Assembly (NCBI GenBank): GCA_037954235.1
Contig: JBBMOA010000020.1
Location: 14,165,677-14,229,676, forward strand
DNA: 64,000 nucleotides
From: Aulostomus chinensis
Lineage: Eukaryota; Chordata; Actinopteri; Syngnathiformes; Aulostomidae
Direction: 5' to 3'
How positions within the stretch are numbered: position 1 is the stretch's first letter; every line of letters starts with the position of its first letter. Below are positions 29,601-39,136 of the stretch, one piece after another. The position numbers and the translations under genes were made by a program. The notes beneath the pieces are model-generated. The model made no database searches. It saw only the letters and a list, made by a program, of their open reading frames with translations, and had not been told where the DNA came from.

Positions 29601-32600
29601 GATCTTGCTTAATTCCGCATGGTTTATCACAGATTCACCAGAGAGCATTATGTTTCAGACACAGCTGCTAGATACCTTGGTACAGGAGTCAGGGGCTGAA
29701 GTTTCAGGCTGCGCAGCCTCCACGGTTTGTACTGCTGCTCTTGGAGCCACTGACTGCTACTATTCACCACATTCTTGTAGAGAAAAAGGAGTGAAACAAG
29801 AAAAAAGATCAATAAAAGGGAAGATGAACAACAAAATAAGAAAGGTAAATATAACAAAAGTGCACACCTGTATCCTGTAAGCTGCTGTGAGATAGCCCAA
29901 CCCTGACTTTGAAGATATCTCAGGGGCATCTTCATCTGAGGAAGGTGAATGCACATGTCAATTAAAACATGCATGCGAAAAAAGTTAAATGGGTGTGTAG
30001 AGGGCATGAGGAAAATACCTGTCTCCAGAGTGAGGTCGCAGCGGATGACAGCAGCCCCTGGTCTGACCCAGGTGGGTGGAATATCAACATCCTCTCCTGC
30101 ACCGAACAAGACCACAGCATCAGCCTGCATCACCTGGGAAAAGAGTGGATGACTCAAAAGATCGAACTAATCATGTTCTATGATATCAACTGTGAAAAAG
30201 TGGACTCCATGTGGTCGAACACAGAGATGTCCCACATCTCCAAAAACACCTGTCTCTGTAAGCCTTTGAAACTCCAGTGACTTTTGAGAGCCACCATTCC
30301 GCTCCCTTCCATCAGGCACTGCAGGGCCACACCGAGGGGTCCTTCAGCTCCTATCAGCAACACCGTTCTTCCTTCTAAAGGAGCATCTGTTAAAAAATGT
30401 GCACAAATCAAAACCACACAGTCAAGATTAAATAGTCCATATTTACATGAATTCAGATTATTTGCACCTGGAATATTTATAGCATGGGGCATCAAGGTGA
30501 TAGTAATTACTGACATGATATTTCCAAAACTAGCACCAATAGGCTTTATATTGACAGATTATTCACCCAGTTCACAAACATCTACCACAGTAAATCGCCA
30601 CTAGCTGTATCAGGGGTACTGAAAATAGCCATGTCCCCAATGTACAGCTGCCCTTTTAACCCTGCCCTCTGAACCCTGGTTGTGGTCTCCAGTTCCGGAG
30701 GTAACCTGCTGAAGCAGCCACTTTCTACAATGCCAAAATCTCTGATGACTTTTGAAACATTTCCCTTTCGAGGCCATTGTGAGTACACCCCATTTTCCTG
30801 TCAACAATCATTAAGAAAAGAACTCTCTTGTGGCGAACTCACCATGTTGCTTCAGCAGATCCACAACAGCGCTGGCTACAGGTGGCACAAAGCCCCGGTA
30901 CATGTCTCCTTGTACCAGGCGGCCCATATTCAAAAGCGAAATCCTATTCAAAAACAACTATATCATTACAATTGTAAAATGTGGCACCTTTCATGATTTC
31001 TGTATGAGCCATGCTACCCCTATACTTCTGCATAAACCAAGAGTATGAAATGTCATGAGTGTAGAGCTCAAGTGTTTTTTTCATGAACTTGCTTTGTGTA
31101 CTTTGTCCTCAACTGTACCAGTTCTGGTGGGTTGGAAGATTATAAAGGGTGCCTTGCTAATTTTCTCATTTACTCAACTGCTGAAAGCACAAACTCACCA
31201 TTTCTAAAATTCTGTTCAGCCTTTTCTAATTAGGACTTAATCAGACGCAGCATGTGGTGAAATGCATTTTAATCTGTCGGGACGGAGAACGTCCACTCCT
31301 GACATGCTGAAGAAGAACATTCTTCGAAAGGCACGAGAAGTCAGCGTGATGTGAAAACCAACAGAAGTCAATTCTTTATGGGAAATAAATACTGAACCAG
31401 GTCGTGCAGGTTTTTACCCGTCAATGTCCTTCTCAGGGTTGAGAGTGCTGAGTACTTTACTCGTGAGAGAAGCAGGGGGAAGGTGGAGGTAGACACCGTG
31501 CACACTGGGGTCCTCATTCAGCTTCAACACCTCCTCTACAATCTACACAAGTCACGGACGGAGATGATGAGGCCTGGGTATGGAGCTATGTTGCTTTCAT
31601 AACATCAACCTCATTGAAAGATGCCCTGTCGTTCATTACAAAATTTAACTGCCTACATGAGTAAATCTCCAGGTTGTAATTTGTTTTTATTTCTGCTGTA
31701 AAACTACTTCATCGCAAATACGCTGAATGTGTTGCAAGGTGCTGAGAATTCTTCATTTTGTTTTGTTTTGAATTAAAATTAGGTTCAACTACAGCAGCGG
31801 TCCCGAGAGAACAGGAATTGTGATCAATCAGATTAAAATTCCAAAGCCAGTAGTTTTGTCTTTCTGAGAGTGTCGGTCATAATCATCTCGTTGGGCAAAG
31901 CGTCGGATTAAACTAACTGGAGAATCACAGATGAGTCACACGGGTGAAAAGTGAGTAAATATTCAGACTCCTGCGCTGACTTGCTAAACAAAGATGATTT
32001 GGCCAGAACACATCTGTACATAAGTGAGCCACACCCTCCACTTACCTCGTCTTCGCTGACGTCCTTAGCAAGACAAATCTGAGTGATATTTATGCCGATC
32101 TGTGGACGCACACGAAGAAAAGTTCATCAGCTGGAACTGGTCTATTTGGGATGAAAAAAGATCAGACAGACAAAAAGGAGGGAATTACCTTTCCTGCCAT
32201 TTTTTTGTTTATCTCCAATAAGTTGTCATCTTCACCTGCCTGGAAAAAAAAAAAAAAAGATGACTTACAAGATGCAGGTCAAAATATATTTGGGAAAAGT
32301 TGTTTCCCAAAGTTAGACCCAACATAAGTTCACTTAATAGATCTTAAATGGTTTTCTGCATAAACATTCAGAACAACATGCTAAACATCTGTAACATATT
32401 AAACTAATTTCCATGTTTATTCTGATCCTGCCTGCAATTACATCTCCGACAGCACCTCTGGTTTGGCTTACAGCACCTGAATAATAGCTAGCAGAGGTTG
32501 GATTGCTGGGTTTCTTCTCCGCATGGCCACCATGGTCTTCTTGGTGCTCTGAACTACATCCCTGTGGAAAAAAATAAAGAACACTCAACACTCACTCACA

Positions 32601-33868
32601 TTCTTTCAAGCTGATATTCAAGAGTTTGCGACAAGATTCTACTTCAAGGCTGGAGGACTTAAGGTCAGCTATGAGCCAGAATCTCATTTTACAATAGGGA
32701 TAAGAAGGAAAGTGAACATGTATTAGTATTAGCAATTATTAGCCTTACTGACAACCATCGCCCAGCTGGTGAATAAGATGGCATTCACAGATGGCGGTGG
32801 TCAGTGTTTGTTCATACAAAGGTTGAATTCAGTTTTTATTAAAAAAATAAAATAAAGGAAAGTGTAGAAGGGACCTTGTTATAATTCAAAGATAATGGTT
32901 GTCTTCCCCTGATGTTTAATGTTTATTTGGAGTCATCAGTATTGACAGAACCTAAATAATGATTTTAACCATCATTATCAATATCCCTCGTTTTACACAT
33001 TATTAGCAGTGCAACAGAAGGAAATAATTACAGATTGTGACTAAATACAGGAAACTGATCTAACAAGCTCATACATGCATCGAATTACATGTATTGTGAC
33101 TTAAGGAGTGGCTAGTGGAAGAAAAACTAGTTTGCTAGCAGGCAGGCTAACTATGACCAGTCATTGTATGTACTTTATTCAGTCAAATACTGTTGTCTAC
33201 TAGTAGATGCGATCACACTACAAGGTTGTCTCACACGGTAGAGAGCATCTAAAATGATTCACCGGGATGTGTCACAGTGACGACTTCTAGTAACTGAGCA
33301 GAACCTCAGTGAATCTCACACACGTGTGTTTAACTTTAGCGTCTCTCCTGTGAATTTGCGGTATTTTATCACCGCGTGTTTGGCAAGAAACAAGCAAAGT
33401 TGCGTCATCTGGACGGAGTTCCTTTGAAATCGACATCAGCTGCACGTGCGAAACTGAACGTTAACCAAAGGCTAACGAGGACCAGAAGTGTTGACCACCT
33501 GAGTATTTTTTTTTTTGGCTTAACACTAAAAAAAAAACAGAACGCCGTCTATCTTACATAAATAACATACACGAACAGCCATAGATTTTTTATTTGTCAC
33601 TTTGTTTCATACTTCCTCCTTACCTCAGACAACGGTCGAACTCGAACCCCTCTCCCTTCTGAGGCGGTTTCCCAAAGTTGACGGCTGATTCCGTGTTGGA
33701 ACCCGATAGCTGCGTAGTAGCTGTAGCGCTCCTTTCTCGGATCATCGCCCGGAGGCTAGCAAGACCAACCGGCAGACATCTCCGCGATAACACGCTGACC
33801 CTGACTCCAGGAAGGACATACAGCATCCGAAGACGACTACAAGCACTGCGTACCATTGACAACTTCAT
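2269..33868 (-). CDS. mthfd1l: Mitochondrial monofunctional C1-tetrahydrofolate synthase (MTHFD1L), 27 coding exons, complete
   Basis: The enzyme ligates formate and tetrahydrofolate with ATP (10-formyl-THF synthetase, EC 6.3.4.3). In mitochondria it runs mainly in reverse and releases formate for cytosolic one-carbon metabolism. Coding exons, in transcript order: 33868-33624, 32561-32477, 32239-32189, 32099-32046, 31542-31418, 30943-30843, 30386-30250, 30133-30019, 29935-29868, 29773-29676, 29525-29352, 29202-29066, 28003-27957, 27544-27437, 27228-27154, 26553-26451, 24895-24819, 22624-22484, 21223-21155, 16506-16395, 11254-11115, 10895-10854, 8624-8521, 8429-8252, 7360-7253, 7115-6963, 2358-2269. 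All introns are GT-AG and all phases join without a stop. The total is 978 residues, the usual length of vertebrate MTHFD1L. Layout: Arg-rich targeting segment (about 1-45), degenerate dehydrogenase/cyclohydrolase-like domain (about 75-350), synthetase domain (about 360-978). The Arg-rich leader and lost dehydrogenase residues separate it from cytosolic trifunctional MTHFD1. Family and exon assignments are strong; exact transcript ends are not visible. Confidence 0.96.
2359..6962 (-). other. mthfd1l last intron (4.6 kb)
   Basis: Bounded by a GTACGT donor (rc of 6957-6962) and a CAG acceptor at 2359-2361. Open frames inside are short and unconserved. I saw no RNA gene or recognisable transposon. 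Confidence 0.7.
8521..8624 (-). CDS. mthfd1l: mthfd1l exon 23, behind a microsatellite polypyrimidine tract
   Basis: It encodes about residues 769-802 (NLSLVTGGC ... LFGVPVVVALNVF) plus two bases of K803. The splice acceptor AG is at 8625-8626 on the plus-strand map (seen as CT). Upstream of it on the coding strand are 13 C and then an uninterrupted (CT)26 repeat (8627-8692). The exon reads through cleanly and its phases fit both neighbours. Confidence 0.93.
8641..8692. repeat. (AG)26 microsatellite
   Basis: Perfect dinucleotide tract. On the mthfd1l coding strand it is (CT)26 and forms part of the polypyrimidine tract of exon 23. Confidence 0.97.
10002..10050. repeat. Compound (TG)n(GA)n microsatellite
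   Basis: TG repeats to 10024 followed by GA repeats with one interruption. It lies inside an mthfd1l intron. Confidence 0.95.
10227..10267. repeat. (CA)n with CG interruptions
   Basis: Alternating purine-pyrimidine tract mixing CA and CG dinucleotides, intronic in mthfd1l. Confidence 0.93.
11255..16394 (-). other. mthfd1l intron between exons 20 and 21 (5.1 kb)
   Basis: No conserved coding segment or RNA gene was found. There are scattered homopolymer runs and purine-rich stretches (about 15280-15370). Open frames up to about 88 codons look random. Confidence 0.65.
16507..21154 (-). other. mthfd1l intron between exons 19 and 20 (4.6 kb)
   Basis: Intronic sequence. There is a run of C at about 18440-18452 and a short (CA)n near 16790-16802. 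A minus-strand frame of 104 codons (18938-19252) has no family resemblance and no splice support. I see nothing else. Confidence 0.65.
21224..22483 (-). other. mthfd1l intron between exons 18 and 19 (1.3 kb)
   Basis: Bounded by GTATGT and TAG. I see no repeat or gene in it. Confidence 0.65.
23606..24130. mobile_element. Non-autonomous hAT-superfamily DNA transposon
   Basis: The left end CAGTGGTCCCCAAACT and the right end AGTTTGGGGACCCCTG are terminal inverted repeats differing at one position. The element is flanked by a perfect 8-bp target-site duplication GTTTAGAG (23598-23605 and 24131-24138). The 8-bp duplication and CAGNGG... ends are hallmarks of hAT transposons. The 525-bp body has no transposase frame, so it is a MITE-like derivative. 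It contains a near-perfect 27-bp internal inverted repeat (23739-23765 / 23808-23834). It could be read as two nested elements. Confidence 0.93.
23739..23834. repeat. 27-bp inverted repeat inside the hAT element
   Basis: The arm at 23739-23765 pairs with the arm at 23808-23834 at 26 of 27 positions around a 42-bp loop. Both arms are rich in CGCGAAT/GCGACG words unlike the surrounding AT-rich DNA. Confidence 0.9.
24896..27153 (-). other. mthfd1l introns between exons 15 and 17
   Basis: Except for exon 16 (26451-26553), this is intronic. A (CA)n lies at 25073-25094. A plus-strand frame at 26059-26244 and a minus-strand frame at 26439-26735 (a shadow of exon 16) are not genes. Confidence 0.65.
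27437..28003 (-). CDS. mthfd1l: mthfd1l exons 13-14: second formyl-THF synthetase signature
   Basis: Exon 13 (28003-27957) encodes GAAGGGYAQVIPMEE (about 465-479) and exon 14 (27544-27437) continues with FNLHLTGDIHAITAANN. Together they form the second signature of the synthetase family. The 412-bp intron between them shows no other feature. The exons join in phase 0. Confidence 0.94.
28004..29065 (-). other. mthfd1l intron between exons 12 and 13 (1.1 kb)
   Basis: AT-rich. A 137-codon minus-strand frame (28272-28685) has no family resemblance. I see no repeat worth naming. Confidence 0.6.
29066..29202 (-). CDS. mthfd1l: mthfd1l exon 12: ATP-binding loop of formyl-THF synthetase
   Basis: The exon encodes residues 419-463 and starts ITPTPLGEGKSTVTIGL, the nucleotide-binding loop of 10-formyl-THF synthetases (G425-E-G-K428-S-T430). 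It continues with the conserved FACLRQPSQGPTFGVK segment that lines the folate/formyl-phosphate site. No catalytic residue looks altered. The donor is GTCAGC, weaker than its neighbours, and splits the codon of G464. Confidence 0.95.
30019..32561 (-). CDS. mthfd1l: mthfd1l exons 2-8: degenerate methylene-THF dehydrogenase/cyclohydrolase-like domain
   Basis: These seven exons (residues 82-304) align with the MTHFD fold: QPLLAIIQ (about 103-110), then the segment around 111-127 where active family members carry the catalytic YxxxK, then KDIDG (about 183-187) and a Rossmann-like stretch beginning LLIGAEGPLG in exon 7. Key residues of active enzymes are changed. The YxxxK tyrosine position is Leu, the Gln of the VQLP motif is His (HLPP), and the Arg-Ser of the cofactor loop is replaced by Glu-Gly. 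The Asp of KDIDG is kept. The domain should therefore be catalytically dead, as known for mammalian MTHFD1L. Most introns here are only about 100-500 bp. Confidence 0.9.
30387..32045 (-). other. Short mthfd1l introns flanking exons 5 and 6
   Basis: Three introns (30387-30842, 30944-31417, 31543-32045), each about 460-500 bp. They hold only intronic sequence and no recognised element. Confidence 0.65.
32562..33623 (-). other. mthfd1l first coding-region intron (1.1 kb)
   Basis: Bounded by GTAAGG and CACAG. As first intron it may carry regulatory sites, but none is distinctive. It ends with a T/A-rich stretch near 33509-33537. Confidence 0.6.
33624..33868 (-). CDS. mthfd1l: mthfd1l coding exon 1: start codon and mitochondrial targeting segment
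   Basis: This exon encodes residues 1-81 plus two bases of R82 and ends at a GTAAGG donor. The first 45 residues hold many Arg and hydrophobic residues and no acidic residue before E45, as expected for a matrix-targeting presequence. Met1 (33866-33868) is used because it gives the longest leader. Met5 and Met15 are in frame and would also leave a basic leader. The stretch up to about residue 75 is low in conservation, as in other MTHFD1L proteins. The next exon starts with the final base of R82. Confidence 0.88.
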
Positions 33869-35423
33869 TCCCGCTTCTTATGTCTTCAAATCGTCGTTTA
33901 TAAAATTTAACCCGTGTTGGAAGACAGCGAGGGACCCCACTCCCCAGGAGATCAGGAAGAAAGTTGACTTGTATCAGGGTCCTGATGGAGGAAAGATGCA
34001 TTCAGGGCCTGTGGGAAATTCCGCTTTTAAAGGGTGCTTCACCTTAACGAACCCAGGAAACGTAGATCAATGATTACACAAGAAGTCAACAGTTGATGGC
34101 CATAGCTTTTAAACACCTAAATTTATGTCATGTATATATATATGAGCTGCATCTTTTATTATGTCAGTATTTAAACAATTCCAGAACACATTGGTTAACA
34201 TTTTTAAATAATCACAAGCACATTTTGTCAAAGGAAACTATAATTGCGACAATTATTAGTAATAGAGGGAGTAGTAATAGTAGTAGCAGTAGCTTTGAGA
34301 AGTAGTTGTGGTGGTGTTCGACTGAGATGTTCGAAGACATCGATTGTTTATTACTCATAAATCCGAGGGTCATGAACGCAGCCTCAGCCCTGAGGGGTCG
34401 CGGATTCACATGCTATCGTAAAAGAAATTAGGTCAAACCAGACCACTCGTTCACAGGATTAGTTTCGGATTCCAATAACATTTAAAGGAAGTTTCTTTTT
34501 CACCGAGGACGACAAGTTGGTCCTCGTGGTGAGTCACAAGGAAACAAACGATCAAAACATAATCCACGCGACTTTATTTTGCTGAGGTTGGACTATAAAA
34601 TCAGCACACAACTTCCACAAATCATATCAATGAATGTGAAAAACGAATTGACCATGTCACTTTGTGGTATAATCAGAGGCATATCCTGTATGAAGCTGAT
34701 GGAGCAAAGCCTCCATTTGTCAAACTATCAAGATTAATACAATTTTTGCGGCCTCCTGAGGCCAATTGTGGGTTATATTGGACTTGATTTGGACCCTCAT
34801 CCCGTGAGACAGAAGCCTTATCTTGTCCTTTAGTCTGCTACTTGAGTACAGAAGCCTTATGACTTTCTTGGCCATTCACATACAAACTGTCTGGCAGTCA
34901 GGAAGAATAAAATACAAAGATTTATGCCTCACTTGGTCATGGGCACTTGGAAACTTGATTCTGCATATCCTAATTTTACGTAAATACAAGAACTGTGTAC
35001 TTCTCTCTCACACAAACCTCCATGTGGAGCTCATTTGGGCGCGTCTTGACGTCACGTTACGTCTGCTCCCGCGTCGTCAGTCACAACTGCCACCAAAACT
35101 CACAGATTAACTTTTAACAGCTACGTTGCAAAGAATAAAGGTGAATGAAAATATTAAATTCCGTGGTGACAGACTATTATCGCATTTTCTGGGTTCAAGC
35201 ATGAATTGTTTGTCCCGAAAAAAAAGAAATTAAAAAAAAGGGTGTACAACTTCACTTTGCTCCTGCTGCTCACCTGTCCCAATGATGTCGAGTCAACGCT
35301 GCCCACACACGCACACACACACCAGACCGACCGACCAGGCTTCATTCCTGAGACAAAGCATTACAGCTGCGTGGCGTGGCGCAGTCTATCATCCCAGCAT
35401 CAGCGCTGAATACCAGTTTTAGC
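33869..35423. promoter_or_regulatory. Divergent promoter region between mthfd1l and the first stx11 gene
   Basis: The leftward mthfd1l start codon and the rightward stx11 unit face away from each other across this stretch, so it must hold the mthfd1l 5' UTR and promoter and probably the stx11 promoter. A perfect palindromic CRE, TGACGTCA, lies at 35047-35054 in a locally CpG-rich patch (about 35040-35085). Plus-strand frames at 33678-34073 and 34823-35110 overlap the mthfd1l exon or lack conservation and were not called. Transcription starts cannot be placed from sequence alone. Confidence 0.5.
35047..35054. promoter_or_regulatory. Palindromic CRE (TGACGTCA)
   Basis: Full 8-bp CREB/ATF consensus, about 530 bp before the probable end of the stx11 non-coding exon. 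Function is inferred from the motif and location only. Confidence 0.4.
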
Positions 35424-35579
35424 TCTATAGATAGAAGAGGTACGCATGTAGGGCCCATTGTTTCCTCTCGCAACCCCGAACAGACGGCTTCAAGCCTGTA
35501 GGATGGTGCTGACACTCCAGGACGACCTCACCATAAAGTAAAACGGTTTGACTTCTGTCGCGATTTGAGCAAAACCCAG
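35424..35579 (+). other. Probable non-coding 5' exon of the first stx11 gene (start approximate)
   Basis: An AG|GTAAGG donor sits at 35579/35580. An acceptor with a pyrimidine tract precedes the stx11 start codon (...CCTCCAG just before CCCAAATCATG near 36464). Vertebrate STX11 genes typically have a non-coding first exon and a single coding exon, so this pairing is plausible. The left boundary is a guess. Confidence 0.4.
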
Positions 35580-36463
35580 GTAAGGAGCTTGCACTCAAAT
35601 GTGTCATGTATTAGAAATAATATTATTGAGGCGAATATTTAGGGTTATTAGTTCGTGTCTATTAGAAAATATTTGTCAGTTTGGTTGTTTTCTTCTCAAA
35701 AACTGTGACTTTATGATGGATTAAAATGAATGAATTTACTTTTTCGTGGTATTTAAAACTCTCACTATCAAGTCACATGAAGTCTTAGTGCCATGACATC
35801 ATTGAATACAACCTTTAACCTTCAAAATACTTCAACTATGACAGAGCAGAAGCATTTAAGACAATGTTGGTATTTCCTAGAACAGAATCCTGATGTTAAG
35901 AGACACTCAAGTCAATGTTAAGGTCAAAATCTAACGTCAGTACTTAACTGATAGGATTTAAGTGGGAACTTCCACTGAACTTGCATACACTGAAACAAGT
36001 ACAATACACTGGCAGTAGCTCATAGCTGTTCCTAATATTTGGGAGCCTATTGGACCAGCGGTGTCCGAATGCCTTATTTCATATAATTTTGTAGTTTGAA
36101 TCGGACTTTGATGCTCCACTTTGATTTGAATCAAAGTGAGTTTTCTGACGAAAACAGATCACAAGTGATAGGAACTTGTTTGGTGAGGAGCAACACCTAC
36201 AAGCACTCTCTAGAGAACCTGTTAGTTCAGTGCAGGGTGCTGGCCGAGTGAAGGAAGAAGGAAATGTCACTTATACAGCAAGATTTTTTGAAAGTTACTG
36301 ACTTTTCTTTTTTTGTTCTGAATAAGCTTCTTGCCATTTGTTACTCTAGGTTTTAGATACGATTGTATCACAGTATACTGCGATATGATAAATACTGCGA
36401 TACGCTATATGTACGTCGGGTGTGTCTTGACTTCTATATCCTCTCCGTCCTCCAGCCCAAATC

Positions 36464-37360
36464 ATGAGGGACCGACTGAGTCACATGCAGGAAATGTCCA
36501 GCGGCCATGTGGAGCCGATGGAGTACGAAGAGTCTGCCACGTCCGACTCTTTCAGCAACGTGGACCTGGAGGAGGAGCTGCCCCATGAGGCGGTGGTGTT
36601 TGACAACAGCCCCGCTCTGGAACAAGTCTTCTCCCAGTCACAAGACATCCACAGAGAAATCCAGCTGATTCGTCTGGAGGTTAAAAGGCTTAGGGAGCAA
36701 AACTCACGCATGCTCCAGGGAGTCACCACCATGAGCACCATCAAAAGAGACTCTAATGCCATAGGTGCTGATATCAAGGCTCGGGCTGAAGGGGTGTTGT
36801 CACGTCTGCAGGAGATGGACGGTACAGCTCACAAGCTAGAAGAAGTGCATGGCTCCAATTCTGCCGTCACACGAATCGCCAGAACGCAGTACGCTTGCCT
36901 GAGCAACGGGTTCCGTGACGCCATGTTTGACTATAATGAGGCCGAGATGAGCCATCGGGAAAACTGTAAAGCTCAAATCCAGAGGCACATGGGGATAGTT
37001 GGGCGCGAGGTGACGGGAGAGGAGGTGGAGGATATGATCGAACAAGGCCAGTGGAACATCTTTAGCGACAATATCATAGCTGAAGGTAAAACGGCGCGAT
37101 CAGCTTTGTCTCAGATTGAGAAACGTCACCAGGAGCTGCTGGACCTGGAGACCCGTATCCAGGGCATCCATGAGATTTTCCTAGATATTGCATTGCTAGT
37201 GGAGGAGCAGGGACCCATGTTGGACAGCATCCAAACCAATGTTCAGAAAACCGACGAAGGCATACAGGATGCCATAGTCAAACTTGGCAGGGCCAAACGT
37301 CACGACAGGAACAACCCATTTAAAAAAATGTTTTGCAGTTGCTTCCCATGTTTCGACTAA
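36464..37360 (+). CDS. stx11: Syntaxin-11, upstream tandem copy (298 aa)
   Basis: An atypical Qa-SNARE acting in exocytosis of secretory granules, best known in cytotoxic lymphocytes. Human loss causes familial haemophagocytic lymphohistiocytosis 4. The 298-residue frame is one uninterrupted coding exon; human STX11 has 287. The N-terminal region carries the Habc helices (about 45-170). The SNARE heptads run about 212-274, with the zero-layer glutamine at Q249 in LLVEEQG. There is no transmembrane helix. The C-terminus has C291, C293 and C296, the family's palmitoylation/membrane anchor. Segments such as RENCKAQIQRHMGIVGREV and EDMIEQGQW match STX11 rather than syntaxins 1-4. The start is fixed by the conserved MRDRL opening just after a splice acceptor. 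A second copy follows 2.4 kb downstream on the same strand. Whether it is stx11a or an stx11b.1-type paralogue needs phylogeny. Confidence 0.95.
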   Translation: MRDRLSHMQEMSSGHVEPMEYEESATSDSFSNVDLEEELPHEAVVFDNSPALEQVFSQSQDIHREIQLIRLEVKRLREQNSRMLQGVTTMSTIKRDSNAIGADIKARAEGVLSRLQEMDGTAHKLEEVHGSNSAVTRIARTQYACLSNGFRDAMFDYNEAEMSHRENCKAQIQRHMGIVGREVTGEEVEDMIEQGQWNIFSDNIIAEGKTARSALSQIEKRHQELLDLETRIQGIHEIFLDIALLVEEQGPMLDSIQTNVQKTDEGIQDAIVKLGRAKRHDRNNPFKKMFCSCFPCFD

Positions 37361-38012
37361 TGACCGAAGAGCACAGGACCAGGACCAGGAATGGTAGAGT
37401 TGTCCCGGTAATGACTTACCAATTTTATCTACACTGACAAACTAAAAACATGTTAGGGTAAAATATTTTAAATGCGATGTATTTTAACACTTCTGTGAAA
37501 GGTTTGGGACGAGCATCTCAAATCTTCCTTCAATCCCGTATGACTCCGATTTGATTTGACCCATCCTGAAACAAATGATATCTGGAATCTTCTTAGATCG
37601 GCCGAGTTTCCACATGGGAAGGAAATGCCAAATTTGAACACGAAAATCATTCATGAGATAGAGATATTTGCCTGATCTGGACAGCCAAACAAATAATGTC
37701 ATTGTAAATTGCTAGTATTTCCTGGGAAGATTGATGTCCCTCCAGGTGACAGGTGAAATAATTTATTGCAACCTTAAATGTCATTTATGGTCGGGGTGAG
37801 TCTAAAGGGAAGCTGTCTTGATTCATCTCTTGTGCACACGTGAATGATTACATCCACCATCATATTATGATCAGATGATCGGCCATCTTATTGGCCGTCT
37901 TTTTTGAGGATCATCTGTTCATTTTCACTGCTATTTTATGTATTTATATGTGACACTTGTATTATTATCTTCCTTTTGTCTGTGCTACATTGTATATAAC
38001 ATAAATAATTCT

Positions 38013-38018
38013 AATAAA
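38013..38018 (+). terminator. Polyadenylation signal AATAAA of first stx11
   Basis: The hexamer lies about 650 bp after the stop codon in AT-rich sequence. It is the best candidate before the second gene. Confidence 0.55.
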
Positions 38019-38369
38019 AATACAATACTATTGTGACACTATTCTTGTTTGAGCATAAAAATTACAATGACAGCGGGCCTCATTGATGCACAAAAAAAAT
38101 GCTCTTACAGTGTTGTTTCTTTTTTTTTTAACCCTCAGTTCAGTCTTACAGAAGGAAATTGAATCCTGATGGCAACTGTAGCTGTCAATCACCCAGGTAA
38201 GGCAGGTTGGGACCCCCCCCCCCCCCCCCCAAAAAAAAGAGGGAAAATGGACGAGTTTGTTAGCTCTGTTTGAGGAGCTTGTGTGACAGATAACTGTTGA
38301 CTCTTGGATGATTGACAAACAAATATCCGGAGATGAAGTTAGAGGACAATATCAGGGGTCTTGGTAGTC

Positions 38370-38406
<37 letters not shown>

Positions 38407-38460
38407 TATAGATATATCTATATAGATATAGATAGATATATCTATATCTATATCTATATT
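38370..38460. repeat. (TA)n / (GA)n / GATA-type microsatellite
   Basis: Tandem TA, then GA, then mixed GATATA/TCTATA units. Parts are self-complementary. Confidence 0.93.
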
Positions 38461-39049
38461 ATAACAATGCAGCTTTTTAATCATTTTTGGGGGAGCGTCT
38501 TCTATTCCTTTGAGGATGTCGCTGGCTGGATTGAGATTGTCTGCCACCTGTATTTTGTCCAAGTGTGCTTTAAGTGTTGCGTGTGGCTTTGCTTCCTGGT
38601 TTCAATCCTTAATTTAGGATTTTACAAAAATAAAAAATCACATACTGAGTAGTAACATCTCGTGCCTATATATACTTAGGCTCCCTTGTAAAAAAGCTAA
38701 ACAATCATGATGAAATCAATTCTTTTAAACACATTTTCCAGGCGCCCTCTCTGCAACCCCTCAATCCCTTAGCCCCTCCCACCCTAATTGGCCACACATC
38801 CATCCGTTCATCTCACAGGTGTCATCATTCGACTCACATGGCAGCTTGTTCCTCAGTAAGAGCACCGTTCCAGCTCCATAGTTCTTTCTAAATCCTTTAA
38901 AAAAAAACCCTAAACTAATCTTTTTACTTTCTAAAGATAACGGGGAGAAAAAAAACATCAATTTTTTTTCCCAAGAAATAGCAGAGGGACGGCTTGTGTC
39001 CGTCACCTGGGGAGGGGCAAAATTCTGCAGACAGGTAACTTCCTTCTGC

Positions 39050-39136
39050 ACTAAACTAAAGATGCTCTCTCGAGTCGCTCGGACACATTGAGGAGGTTTA
39101 TTTGCTTTCTGATCGCGTGAGAGGCGACCAGAAGAG
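39050..39136 (+). other. Probable non-coding 5' exon of the second stx11 gene (start approximate)
   Basis: An AG|GTAAGA donor is at 39136/39137, and TCTCAG at 39781-39786 is the acceptor five bases before the start codon. This repeats the architecture of the first gene, which suggests the whole unit duplicated. The left edge is not determined. Confidence 0.4.

Noticed and set aside
29648..30157. 169-codon minus-strand frame read as a single gene
   Set aside because: It is exons 8-10 of mthfd1l with two short introns read through. Splice sites and the homologous protein show the introns are removed.
33678..34073. 131-codon plus-strand open frame
   Set aside because: It is mostly the antisense of mthfd1l exon 1 and its 5' flank, which explains its openness.
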